From positions 1 through 58,169 of the forward strand of contig NZ_JANKOF010000022.1 in NCBI RefSeq assembly GCF_024655565.1: DNA of 58,169 nt. The letters are read 5' to 3'. The position numbers were made by a program, and so were the translations under genes. The stretch is from Nitratireductor sp. ZSWI3. Its GTDB lineage: Bacteria; Pseudomonadota; Alphaproteobacteria; Rhizobiales; Rhizobiaceae. Below, in pieces: positions 17,039-25,407 of the stretch (positions are counted from its first letter, which is position 1; each line of letters opens with the position of its first letter). The notes under the pieces were generated by a model that worked only from the letters and a program-made list of their open reading frames with translations, made no database searches and was not told the DNA's origin.

Positions 17039-18595
17039 CTATTCTGCACTGTATTTGCGGTCGAATTCTTCAAAAGCGTCCACGATGATCGCCTCGATCT
17101 GCTGAACCTCGTTGTCCCGCAGTTTCTCAAACTCGCCGGTGCGGCGTCGTTTGCTGAGCGATCCACCATTTTGGCGGATGTGCATGATCAGATCCTGCGC
17201 CATGCGGTCGGGCATCTCGACCAGGTTCATGATGGCGGTCAGCGCCTGATCGCGGCATTTGAGGTAGTCGATCTCGCGCGGCAAGTCGATCTCGACGGTT
17301 CGCTGCACGCAGCTATAGAGGAACTCGGCCTCCTCGGTGCAATCGAAATAGCGATAGAGGTCCGCCGTATCGTTGGTGACTTCGACATTGTGGTTAGGCA
17401 ACGCGCGCCAGTCGATGAACTCCATCAAGGGGCCGGAATGCCCCTTCAGGGTCGTGGCATAGTCGTCGATCCGATCCAGCATGACTGCCGAGACAGGAAA
17501 CACCATGCCGGGCGGGGTATATTTGCGCTCGGCGAGCACATGATGGATGAGACAGCGATGCAGGCGGCCATTGCCGTCGGCCAGTGGGTGAACGTAGACG
17601 AACCCGAATGCGATCGTAGCGGCTTGCAGGACCGGATCGACGTCCGAGGTTCGCAGTCTATTGTTGCATTCATTGAGGCCGGTCATGATGTCGGGAACAT
17701 CCTGAGGGCTGGCACCGATGAACTCGGGCAGCGGATCATGGTTATGATCCCGCTCACCCAGAAACACGCCCTCGCTGCGGTATCCGATCTCGGTGAACCG
17801 GTCATCACCGATCAGGATGCGGTGCAGGCGATAGATCTCGGTCTGGTTGAGCGGACGCTTGCCGGCCTCAAGAACAGCGCGTCCCCAACGCTCGAGCCGA
17901 CTGGCTGGCGCACGTTCTCCTTCGATCTCGAAGCTCGCGCGGCTGTCCGCCAGCAGGAGAAAGCTTGCAGCTCGGGAAACGATGTGAGCGCCCGTTCGCC
18001 CTATCGTCTCCTGCGCCTTCCTGGAAAGATCGAGGGCCAGAAATGCTTCCAGTTTTTCTGTGCGCCGGATGATCGGACAGAATTCGCCCGTGCCAAGCAG
18101 ATTGTTGCGCACCCGATGGCGCAGGGACAGAGATGCGGGGCCGGTGAAATAGGCTTCGGGATCGAGTGCGTCGACCGCGGTGACGGTAGGGGCGTCATCG
18201 ATATCGAGCCGCTTGCCGCTTAGGGTTTCGTAAAAGAACCATACGCGCCGCGTCACCGCACCGGTCGGTGTCCGCTGGATAAAGCCTATGAGATCCTGTT
18301 CTGGCAACGCATCAAGGATGCGCTTGAGCACCAGAAGATCGATCGGCTCATGGCGTAGGGCAAAGCCGAGATGCCCATCCAGGGTGTCTTCTGGTTGATA
18401 CCGTTTATCATAGACCTCCCAGATGCCCTCCCCCCGGCGATTGCCGCGTACATGCCGTTCAGAGATGCAGGCGGGGTTTCTCGCGGGCGCCTTCACGTCG
18501 AGCGCGTGGACAAGTGCCGCCCACCCCGCGAGCCGCGCGCCCTCTGGAACGGATTCGTTCTGAAAATGGGCAGGCTTCCCGATATCCAGCTTCAT
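17039..18595 (-). CDS. Fic-domain protein (class II, N-terminal inhibitory motif)
   Basis: A 518-residue protein with the Fic catalytic loop HPLADGNGRLHR (336-347), fitting HxFx(D/E)GNGRxxR with Leu in place of Phe. An inhibitory S/TxxxE(G/N) motif, SFEIEG (221-226), lies before the Fic core, which defines class II Fic proteins. Such enzymes transfer AMP or another nucleotide moiety to a target hydroxyl. The C-terminal ~100 residues are helical with a basic segment (SLSKRRRTG) and may bind DNA. It converges on hamB and is divergent from the gene at 18773. The substrate is unknown; a toxin-like or defence role is suggested only by location. Confidence 0.85.
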   Translation of the reverse strand: MKLDIGKPAHFQNESVPEGARLAGWAALVHALDVKAPARNPACISERHVRGNRRGEGIWEVYDKRYQPEDTLDGHLGFALRHEPIDLLVLKRILDALPEQDLIGFIQRTPTGAVTRRVWFFYETLSGKRLDIDDAPTVTAVDALDPEAYFTGPASLSLRHRVRNNLLGTGEFCPIIRRTEKLEAFLALDLSRKAQETIGRTGAHIVSRAASFLLLADSRASFEIEGERAPASRLERWGRAVLEAGKRPLNQTEIYRLHRILIGDDRFTEIGYRSEGVFLGERDHNHDPLPEFIGASPQDVPDIMTGLNECNNRLRTSDVDPVLQAATIAFGFVYVHPLADGNGRLHRCLIHHVLAERKYTPPGMVFPVSAVMLDRIDDYATTLKGHSGPLMEFIDWRALPNHNVEVTNDTADLYRYFDCTEEAEFLYSCVQRTVEIDLPREIDYLKCRDQALTAIMNLVEMPDRMAQDLIMHIRQNGGSLSKRRRTGEFEKLRDNEVQQIEAIIVDAFEEFDRKYSAE

Positions 18596-18772
18596 GTCGG
18601 CTTTCTCTCATGGCCGTCGAAAGGCGATCATGTGATCGCGCATCTGTCGAAATGAATTTACAGTCCAAGGATTGAAAATCAATCACCAATGTCGAAAATC
18701 GCTCATCAAGAGACATAGGTGTCGATAGCAAGACGAAGGGTGCCCGGCGCCATTGACCAGAAAGGAGCCAAA

Positions 18773-20134
18773 ATGCCGTCAAAAGAGCTCTCGCGCGAGG
18801 AACTGTTCGCACTGGTTTGGGAGAAGCCGACGCAAGAGGTGGCGAAGGAACTTGGCGTTTCGGATGTGGCAATTGCCAAGCTGTGCGCTCGTCTTCAGGT
18901 TCCCAAACCGCCGCGAGGCTACTGGGCCAGGGTTCGGTCCGGGCAGATCCCGAAACGTCCGCCGCTTGCGGCGTTCCGGGAAGAGGTTGATCGCAAACGC
19001 CGGGAAACCGCACGTGCGAAGGTAGTTGGAACACTGTCGAAACTGCAGCAGCAATTCTACGAGGCTGCGCTCAAAGAGTTGGCCGATCGTGGTGTGGATG
19101 TGGGTGAGACTGAGACGCGCGGGGCCAGGCTGCCCGAACTCGACCCCGATCTCGCCGCGCAGATCCTGCTCCTCATTCAAAACCGCGGGCATTACTGGGT
19201 CAAAGAGGGACAAGTCGCCGCCAACTGGAGCCATTCAGTTCAGGCCAGCGCGGCCAGTCTGGTTGGAAAGCTCCTGCCACTCGCGCGACCACAGCTCCCG
19301 ATGTTCGAGAGCGATCGCGAACCTGGGCAATACACGGCAAATGGCCCTTCGGTCTTCGTACGCCTGACAGCACATCTGCAGGAACGGATTGCCTCTCTGG
19401 TGCGCATAGTCCGGGACCAGAAACTGGACCATATTGTCATGCCGCTGATGGCCGCGGATCACGCGTGGTCGGCCCGGCATCTTTATGCGCCAGCAGCCCA
19501 TGTTTTCCTGGACAGTACCTTGTGTGTTTCGGCCACCGAAGTCTGGGTGGAAAGTGCCCGGCGAGCGTGGCGCGACGAGGATCCGCCTGAGCGGGTCGCC
19601 ACCGGCAGACTCAAGCTGCGCGATATCATGCCGATCGATTTCATGCCGGTTCGGGAAATCGAGCTGCCTCCGGGCGTTTCCCGAGCCACTGTGAAACCTT
19701 ACGGAGAGCGCCTGAAGGGATTGCTCGAGGCTGATCGCGTATACGAGATTCTATCGCACGCCACATACGCGATCGAACGCCAAGTCCCAGACGACAAGCT
19801 CTTGCTCGCGGACCGAATATGGTTCGGAACCGGACGCCCGTTTCGGTCGGCCCGGGAAGCTTTGGCGCGTCTCGAAGATGAACTGGCCGACTGGGAGACG
19901 GAGTTGGAAGCCGAGCGTTCCGCCCTGGCCCAATCCATACTGGGCATTGAAGTCGGGGACATCGTGGCAGCGGAAAATCGCGGGCGCTTCCTACGCCTTT
20001 CCGTCACGGGAATTACCCTCTACGCGAACGACAAGGGCGCCACCTTCATCATCAGCGGTACGCGGTTTCGCAAAGATGGCACATTGGGGAAGTTGCAGGA
20101 CACGTTGAGCCTGCATTTTGAGGGTGACAAGTGA
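18773..20134 (+). CDS. Uncharacterised protein with N-terminal helix-turn-helix
   Basis: A 453-residue protein of unknown function. Residues 3-60 form a recognisable HTH-like module: SREELFALVWEKPTQEVAKE, then LGVSDVAIAKLCARLQVPKP and PRGYWARVRSGQIPKRPP. That module is common in otherwise unrelated bacterial proteins. The rest is helical, including a charged coiled-coil-like segment (AREALARLEDELADWETELE). The ATG at 18773 has AAGGAG 6 nt upstream; an in-frame start at 18719 has none. It is transcribed away from the Fic gene across a 177-nt shared intergenic region, so it could regulate or antagonise Fic, but no direct evidence is visible. Confidence 0.6.
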   Translation: MPSKELSREELFALVWEKPTQEVAKELGVSDVAIAKLCARLQVPKPPRGYWARVRSGQIPKRPPLAAFREEVDRKRRETARAKVVGTLSKLQQQFYEAALKELADRGVDVGETETRGARLPELDPDLAAQILLLIQNRGHYWVKEGQVAANWSHSVQASAASLVGKLLPLARPQLPMFESDREPGQYTANGPSVFVRLTAHLQERIASLVRIVRDQKLDHIVMPLMAADHAWSARHLYAPAAHVFLDSTLCVSATEVWVESARRAWRDEDPPERVATGRLKLRDIMPIDFMPVREIELPPGVSRATVKPYGERLKGLLEADRVYEILSHATYAIERQVPDDKLLLADRIWFGTGRPFRSAREALARLEDELADWETELEAERSALAQSILGIEVGDIVAAENRGRFLRLSVTGITLYANDKGATFIISGTRFRKDGTLGKLQDTLSLHFEGDK

Positions 20135-20292
20135 TTGGCATGTTCGCACAAGCTGATCGAACCGCAAATGGCTGCTTCGGTTCCTGCCAGCCGTTCAACA
20201 TTCTGATCGCTAGGCCTAGAACCCGCCGTCGATCGACCGGGTCTGTTTCGTTCCCACCCTACTAAGCGCATATTGACGCTCGTTCACGCAGT

Positions 20293-20323
20293 GGTTGACA
20301 ATAGCCCGGATGGTTGACAGAAT
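20293..20323 (+). promoter_or_regulatory. Probable promoter with repeated GGTTGACA
   Basis: GGTTGACA occurs at 20293-20300 and 20312-20319, 19 bp apart. The first includes a consensus -35 (TTGACA, 20295-20300). With a 17-bp spacer the -10 would be CAGAAT (20318-20323, 4 of 6 matches), overlapping the second repeat. It lies 36 nt before the 203-residue gene, whose partner encodes an XRE repressor, so autoregulation at these repeats is plausible. Confidence 0.45.
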
Positions 20324-20358
20324 TTTAAAAATGCCCGATTCGGAAAGGGGGGATAACG

Positions 20359-20970
20359 ATGCTGCCTTGGGATTATCACCCCGAGTTGACCGTAGAACGG
20401 CTGGTCAAGGTTGCACAACTGCTCGCGATGGGCCGCGGCAGTGCGGTCGATCGCTTTGACCCCACGATCGGTGACGACAATTGGACTTTGGGAGTCTGCG
20501 CCTACAATTACGGCTGCTTCGAGATCGCGCGAGCTGCGGGCACACCGGGTTTCGAATGGCTGGGTGTGATCGATCCCGGCAAGCATTTCCAGTTCAGCAT
20601 CGGCGGTGTTCCGATGCGCTTCTGGCGCGGAGATCCAGCAGAGCCTACCGCAAAGATATCGATCGCCACTCCCTTCGAGCAACTGCTGCTTGATCTGGAG
20701 CCGGGCAACCCGACCGCCGGTATGCTGTTTCGAATCGGTGTAACGACCGACATGGATGGTGCGCTCCTCGGGGCTAGCTTCGTCGCGCTACGCAACGACC
20801 AGCCCGAAGTCGTGTGGCCGTTGCCCCTTGCTGAGGCAGAGCCTTTGATCGTGCTGCTCGATGACGCGCGGCCCGAGGGTATTGAACTTTCATCGCCGCG
20901 TGTCGGCGATCATGGGGACGACGAGGATGAGCGCCGCGACGATAGCGCCTCTTACTCCGACGGGGTGTAA
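20359..20970 (+). CDS. Hypothetical protein paired with an XRE-ImmA/IrrE gene
   Basis: A 203-residue protein with no domain I recognise. It appears globular and mostly beta-rich (WTLGVCAYNYGCFEIARAAG, then FQFSIGGVPMRFWRG), with a low-complexity acidic and serine-rich tail (DHGDDEDERRDDSAS). No signal peptide or membrane segment is visible. GGGGGG lies shortly before the ATG. Its stop is 2 nt before the GTG start of the XRE-ImmA/IrrE gene, so the two are co-translated. By analogy with known ImmA/IrrE pairs it could be a toxin, a substrate or a sensor, but the sequence shows none of these directly. Confidence 0.6.
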   Translation: MLPWDYHPELTVERLVKVAQLLAMGRGSAVDRFDPTIGDDNWTLGVCAYNYGCFEIARAAGTPGFEWLGVIDPGKHFQFSIGGVPMRFWRGDPAEPTAKISIATPFEQLLLDLEPGNPTAGMLFRIGVTTDMDGALLGASFVALRNDQPEVVWPLPLAEAEPLIVLLDDARPEGIELSSPRVGDHGDDEDERRDDSASYSDGV

Positions 20971-20972
20971 GC

Positions 20973-22118
20973 GTGACAACCAAGGCAAGTGCGCCGGGCC
21001 AAGGCCCAGCGGATCGGGCACGTTTCTTTTACGGAGACAAGCTCCGACTGGCGCGACTGCTCGCAGGGCTGTCGCTCGATGAGTTGGGCGGGCTCGTGGC
21101 CGCTAGTCGGCAGTTTATTCATCAGCTTGAAACGGGAGCCAAAGAACCAACCGACGAGATGCGTGATGCTCTGGCAGCCGCGCTGTCGGTGACGTCTGCG
21201 TTCTTCGCAATGCCGGCGACAAACCTCGTGCGTGAAGAAGACTGCCACTTCCGTCGGCTGGCGAGCGCCCCACGAGCGCTGATTGCGCAGACGGTGGCCC
21301 GTGGGACAGCTTTGGAGGCGCTGGTTGACGCGCTCGAGGGTCAGGTGCGCATGCCGATCGTCGACTTTCCAGAGGAGGCGCGCCCCGCTTCGCCCGACGC
21401 GATTGAGCGCATCGCCGAGAATGCTCGACGGCACTGGGGCCTGGGCCTCGATGGTCCAATCACCAGTATGATGCGTGTTGTGGAGAATGCTGGTGCGGTC
21501 GTGGTCAACTTCGACGATCTCACTGACCGCATAGATGCGCTGTCTATGGCTCGGCGCCGACCTATCATCGTTCGCTCAACCGCGAAAGTTGCGGGCGCCC
21601 GCTTGCGCTTCGACCTCGCACATGAAGCAGCTCACCTGATTATGCACCAAGGCATCGTGACCGGCGACAGCGTCACTGAAGGGGAAGCGCACAGGTTCGC
21701 TGGCGCCTTTTTAATCCCGCGCACCGCCTTCGCGCGTGAATTTCCCCGAAGTCGGCGGACCCTCGATTGGAATGCACTGTTTGCCATGAAGCTTCGTTGG
21801 AAGGTTTCAGTGCGCGCAATTGCCCGCCGCGCGTTTGATCTGGGCCTGATCGACGCTGCGCAGTATCGTACCGCAAACATCCAACTGGTAAAGACCGGAC
21901 AAGCTAAGGCGGAGCGCTATGACGAGCGAGTTGCAGTTGAGGAGCCGGAGCTGCTGCGAGCGTCCATCAGCTGGGTTTCCAACCGCGACGCGATTGTCCT
22001 GCACCATTTGCTTGCCAAACTTGGCATGGCCCCCGAGCTGTTCAGCCGACTTACAGGAGAGCGCATGCCGACGCTACCTGACAATATTGTACCGATCGGT
22101 ACGGCTTCGCTATTGTAG
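20973..22118 (+). CDS. XRE-family regulator fused to ImmA/IrrE zinc metallopeptidase
   Basis: A 381-residue protein starting with GTG. Residues 22-76 form an XRE helix-turn-helix (KLRLARLLAGLSLDELGGLV, then SRQFIHQLETGAKEP). The C-terminal ImmA/IrrE domain has the gluzincin motif HEAAH (217-221) preceded by RFDL and followed by GEAHRFAGAFLIPR. Such proteins cleave repressors or antitoxins; COG2856 members act in phage induction, mobile-element control and toxin-antitoxin-like modules. It follows the 203-residue gene by 2 nt and is the last gene of that unit. Confidence 0.87.
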   Translation: MTTKASAPGQGPADRARFFYGDKLRLARLLAGLSLDELGGLVAASRQFIHQLETGAKEPTDEMRDALAAALSVTSAFFAMPATNLVREEDCHFRRLASAPRALIAQTVARGTALEALVDALEGQVRMPIVDFPEEARPASPDAIERIAENARRHWGLGLDGPITSMMRVVENAGAVVVNFDDLTDRIDALSMARRRPIIVRSTAKVAGARLRFDLAHEAAHLIMHQGIVTGDSVTEGEAHRFAGAFLIPRTAFAREFPRSRRTLDWNALFAMKLRWKVSVRAIARRAFDLGLIDAAQYRTANIQLVKTGQAKAERYDERVAVEEPELLRASISWVSNRDAIVLHHLLAKLGMAPELFSRLTGERMPTLPDNIVPIGTASLL

Positions 22119-22456
22119 GTGCCGCTTCCGTATTCGGCTTCACGTAGTGAATCCGCTGGGCGATGTTTTTCTGCCCGGGTATGAGGCAAAAAGTGGCGGC
22201 GCGATACGAACTCGGAAGCCAGTGGACCCTTTGAGGCGGACACTTCCTCTAGAATTAGCCGATTTGCTCGATCCGCCAGTTGGTCTTGGCTTTGGCCGAG
22301 AGCAACCGATTCAGTTACGCAATGAGCATGTTGGCGTGCTGTGGCTTCGGAACGAAAAACATCACTGAACCTTGCTGACCAGCAGGAGACGGAGTTCGCG
22401 CAGCCGCCCTCATATGGCTCGCGGGAGAGAGGCCTGGAGCCGTCGTCGGCCCGGGA
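22119..22456. other. Intergenic region with no supported gene
   Basis: This 338-nt interval lies between the convergent ImmA/IrrE gene and the minus-strand helicase cluster. Short frames exist on both strands but none has a convincing ribosome-binding site or recognisable product. No strong terminator hairpin was seen. Confidence 0.5.
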
Positions 22457-22924
22457 TTATGAAAGACCACGACGCCTCACGGCCGCAATCACTTTCTGAT
22501 TTATCGAACGCCTGGTCGCCAACTGCCGTTGAGACAGGTTGCGCTTCCGCATAGTGCTCTGCTGGAACTGATACTCCCAATCGTTGATGACCCCGCGTTC
22601 GTGAAAGAACGCGGTGGCATCCGGGCCGATCGCCTTATCTGGGTCGGCTCGGACACGCTTCAGAGACTGGAAAATCAAATCGGAGCGGAAACCCAGGAAC
22701 CGCTTCACGCAGACGTTGCCTACGTCCACCGATTTTCCGGTCGTAGCATTGGAGATGGTGCACAACTCGATGATCGGGAAATGGCCGCACAGACAGGTCT
22801 CGGGCTCGTCGGCTTCGGAAATCTCTACGAGGCGCCACTCCTTTTTGGCCACTTCCCAATCAGTGGCCCGGCTCAGCGCCAAAATAGCGGCCTTGAGCTG
22901 ATGAAAGTTGTATCCGTCGGCCAT
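22457..22924 (-). CDS. Hypothetical protein of the helicase cluster (Cys-containing)
   Basis: A 155-residue protein from MADGYNFHQLKAA. It has a possible metal-binding or structural segment CLCGHFPIIELC, then SVDVGNVCVKRFLGF, and a very basic C-terminus (TMRKRNLSQRQLATRRS), which suggests nucleic acid contact. The ATG at 22924 is chosen because a GGACGGGGGA purine run precedes it and the longer frame would overlap the upstream gene. It is the third gene of a minus-strand cluster starting with the helicase, 11 nt after the 80-residue gene. Function unknown. Confidence 0.6.
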   Translation of the reverse strand: MADGYNFHQLKAAILALSRATDWEVAKKEWRLVEISEADEPETCLCGHFPIIELCTISNATTGKSVDVGNVCVKRFLGFRSDLIFQSLKRVRADPDKAIGPDATAFFHERGVINDWEYQFQQSTMRKRNLSQRQLATRRSINQKVIAAVRRRGLS

Positions 22925-22935
22925 TCCCCCGTCCT

Positions 22936-23178
22936 TCAGCTCTCTGGCGGTGACATTCCGAGTCCTTCGTAGATGGTCCTCAGCTTCGCCCAAGCCGCAT
23001 CGAGCATGGGCTTCGCAGCGTCTCGGCTGTAGCTGTAGTCATCGTTGGTCGCGTTGGTTCGAACAACGAGACACCACTCGCCCTTCGGGATGACGTGGGA
23101 ACTGTTCCTTCGGCATTTGCGCTGGCGCTGCGCCTGCTCGATCCTCACGTCGATCAGAATGTCCCTGACTTTAGCCAT
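22936..23178 (-). CDS. Small basic protein of the helicase cluster
   Basis: An 80-residue protein. The segment RKCRRNSSHVIPKGEWCLVVR resembles half of a treble-clef zinc site (C...H...C), but the second pair of ligands is not obvious. The N-terminal part, ILIDVRIEQAQRQRKCRRN, is strongly basic. It overlaps the helicase stop by 8 nt and precedes the 155-residue gene by 11 nt, so it is translationally coupled to both. Function unknown; a nucleic-acid-binding accessory of the helicase is a reasonable inference. Confidence 0.6.
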   Translation of the reverse strand: MAKVRDILIDVRIEQAQRQRKCRRNSSHVIPKGEWCLVVRTNATNDDYSYSRDAAKPMLDAAWAKLRTIYEGLGMSPPES

Positions 23179-25225
23179 CGTTCTTCCCTTTCAGGGCGTC
23201 GCGCACGTTGTCTCCCAGCATGTCGAGCGCAGCCAATGCGTCCTCATTGTCGCCCGCATCGGGCTCCTTCCGGCTCCCGGAGTTGATTCCGAGATGTTCG
23301 TTGATCGCCTTGTTCAGCAGCGATGTAACGGCGGCCCGGTTGTCACGCCCCGCGACGGTCTTGTCTCGCTGTCCAACCTCGCGGCCGGCGGGCGAGAGCT
23401 TCAGGTCCTTGAGAATGCGGGCGACGACGGAGCCTGTGCGTTCGGAGAGCCGCTTACGCGCGCCGACCCGCCGCGCTTGCGGCTGCACCGGAAGGTCGCC
23501 GGAACTACTGACCTGGGACAGCTCCGCCTGCTTTCGGCGCAGCGTCTCCCGGAGCTTGTCCTTCGCGATGACGTCGCGCAGGCGAAGGCCCGCGCCGATC
23601 TCGTGGTCCAGCATCTCTTCAAGGACGCGATCGTCTTCCGGATCAAGGAAGGACCGATTGATGAATGAGCCGACGATCTCGTTATCGACCAGCATCCCGA
23701 TATCGAAGCGACGAGGCTCTCCTGAGCCGTCGCCATCGCCATTCTCGTCTCCGGCCTCCAGCCACTTCTTGACCATCGCCTGGTCGTCGAAGTCGAGTTC
23801 GCGGAAATCGTCCCAATGAGCGTCGGTGTTCAAACCCACATGGGAGACCACGAAGGCGTTGTTGTCCGGGTGGTCCGGCTTCGACTCGTGGACGACGCGC
23901 ATCACGCGCCCGACGAATTGGATGTAAGGCGACAAGCTTGCGAACGGCCGGAAGATGGCCGCGACGCTCAGAGGCGGATGATCGAAGCCCTCGCCGAGCA
24001 TCTGCACCTGCACGATGCAATCGAGCTTGCCGCTGCGCAGATCGGCAAGAACGGCGTCCTGCTTGTCTCGATCCATCTCACCATAGATTTCGGCCGCCTT
24101 CAGGCCCCGCTCTTCGTACAGCGCGCGCACTTGGCGGGCATGGTCGACGGAACAGGCAACGGCGATGATCTGGTGACGGAAACCGCTGCGCTCTCGCAGC
24201 TCCTGGAGGTATTTGATGCTGGCGTCGACGATGTGACGATTGCACTCGGGCGCCAACGCGACCCCCCGCCGGAACCAAGCATGTTCCCGCAAGGCCAACA
24301 CCTCTTCCAGGGTGTGCCGCTTCGTGTCGTCACGGTAGGTGAAGGACAGTTCTGACGGCGCGACGTTCCGAGAGTGGATCTGCTTGATGTACCCCTTCAC
24401 CATCGCCCGGGTGAACGGGTAGCGATAGATTACCTTGCCGACCGGCCGCGTTCCGTCACCCCGGAACGGCGTCGCCGTCAGGCTGACGACCTTGGCGTTT
24501 GGAAAGCGATCGAAGACCTTCGCCCAGCTCGGCGCCACGTTATGGTGGCCCTCGTCGATCATGATCATGTCGAAATAGTTCGGCGGAAACTGCGGGAGCC
24601 AACGATCGGCCGAGCTGGCCAACTGGTGGATGTTGGTCACGACGAACTGGCTTGCGTTGCAGTCGTGGAGATTGGCATCGACGCCATCCAAAACTGCGCG
24701 AAATGGCCCCGCGGAAAAATCGTGGAGCGCCCCCGTCCGCCGCCAGAAATTCTTCGGGTTGCTGATGTCGAGCGACTCCGCGACACCCGACCGGATCGTA
24801 AGATTCGGTGTGATGACGAGCGCGCGCCCTTTGGCGACGCCGAAGGGCAATGTCGCAATGACGCCAGTCTTTCCGCATCCGACGGGTATCTGCAGGATCA
24901 CCGACTCGTTCGAGGCTTCGAAGTGGGTCCGCACTGCCCGGTGAGCGCCCTGTTGCGGCTCGCGTATCTTGGGGTTCGCCTCAATGTCTGCGGTCAGGGT
25001 CTGAAACATATGGTCCGGCTCGTCGGCCGCTTGTTCGGCGCGCCGGTACTCGAGGCGGAAGGGCTCAAGGTCAGGCCGGCGATAGAAGCGATAGCCGCTC
25101 CCTGGGCGGCGCACCGGCTTGAGCTTGCCGGAGGCATCCCACCGTCGAAGCGTGTCCTTCGAGACGCCAACATACTCGGCGGCCTCGGCAAGGGTCAGGA
25201 AATCAGGGGCATCATTCTGTGACAT
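23171..25225 (-). CDS. DEAD/DEAH-family helicase with N-terminal MerR-type HTH
   Basis: A 684-residue fusion. Residues 8-60 are a MerR/excisionase-like winged helix (LTLAEAAEYVGVSKDTLRRW, then SGKLKPVRRPGSGYRFYRR). A superfamily 2 motor follows: Walker A PVGCGKT (114-120), DEGH (224-227), LTATPFRGDG (249-258), and a C-terminal QFVGRVMRV motif VI near 430. The last ~180 residues are charged and helical. The layout, a site-specific DNA-binding module at the front of a restriction-like helicase, is uncommon and suggests a DNA-loaded motor. It heads a three-gene minus-strand operon and diverges from the phosphoribosyltransferase unit. Tandem TTATGCAA repeats sit 10 nt before its start codon. A defence role is inferred from location. 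Confidence 0.85.
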   Translation of the reverse strand: MSQNDAPDFLTLAEAAEYVGVSKDTLRRWDASGKLKPVRRPGSGYRFYRRPDLEPFRLEYRRAEQAADEPDHMFQTLTADIEANPKIREPQQGAHRAVRTHFEASNESVILQIPVGCGKTGVIATLPFGVAKGRALVITPNLTIRSGVAESLDISNPKNFWRRTGALHDFSAGPFRAVLDGVDANLHDCNASQFVVTNIHQLASSADRWLPQFPPNYFDMIMIDEGHHNVAPSWAKVFDRFPNAKVVSLTATPFRGDGTRPVGKVIYRYPFTRAMVKGYIKQIHSRNVAPSELSFTYRDDTKRHTLEEVLALREHAWFRRGVALAPECNRHIVDASIKYLQELRERSGFRHQIIAVACSVDHARQVRALYEERGLKAAEIYGEMDRDKQDAVLADLRSGKLDCIVQVQMLGEGFDHPPLSVAAIFRPFASLSPYIQFVGRVMRVVHESKPDHPDNNAFVVSHVGLNTDAHWDDFRELDFDDQAMVKKWLEAGDENGDGDGSGEPRRFDIGMLVDNEIVGSFINRSFLDPEDDRVLEEMLDHEIGAGLRLRDVIAKDKLRETLRRKQAELSQVSSSGDLPVQPQARRVGARKRLSERTGSVVARILKDLKLSPAGREVGQRDKTVAGRDNRAAVTSLLNKAINEHLGINSGSRKEPDAGDNEDALAALDMLGDNVRDALKGKNDG

Positions 25226-25234
25226 ACGGTAACA

Positions 25235-25252
25235 TTATGCAACCTTATGCAA
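25235..25252. promoter_or_regulatory. Tandem TTATGCAA repeat before the helicase gene
   Basis: TTATGCAA is repeated exactly at 25235-25242 and 25245-25252, a 10-bp period that places both on the same face of DNA. The pair is 10 nt upstream of the helicase ATG. Because the helicase has its own MerR-type HTH, autorepression at this site is an attractive inference. Confidence 0.45.
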
Positions 25253-25334
25253 TTCGTCAATCCTCTACGTGACAATCCTAGCGCCGTGAGCTCCGGATGC
25301 CGGTTGACGACCCGCCCTGAGGCCCTTGCGTATC

Positions 25335-25350
25335 ATACAAGATTTTGTAT
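25335..25350. promoter_or_regulatory. ATACAA/TTGTAT inverted repeat upstream of the PRTase-SLOG unit
   Basis: ATACAA (25335-25340) and TTGTAT (25345-25350) form a perfect 6+4+6 inverted repeat in an AT-rich patch, 57 nt before the ATG at 25408. It is a candidate operator for the HTH carried by the second gene of this unit. Confidence 0.45.
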
Positions 25351-25407
25351 ATATGTGAGATGGCCTTGCGGATGGCGTTCCGAGGGCCTGCAAGGAACAC
25401 TCTTCAT

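Noticed and set aside
17171-18223. A 350-codon plus-strand frame
   Set aside because: Antisense shadow of the Fic gene; no motifs and high-GC codon mirroring explains its length.
22119-22368. Possible transposase or other remnant after the ImmA/IrrE gene
   Set aside because: Translations in all frames gave no motif I could assign; the region is recorded as empty.
23816-25222. Plus-strand frames of 179 and 282 codons
   Set aside because: Antisense to the HTH-helicase gene, which has all helicase motifs.
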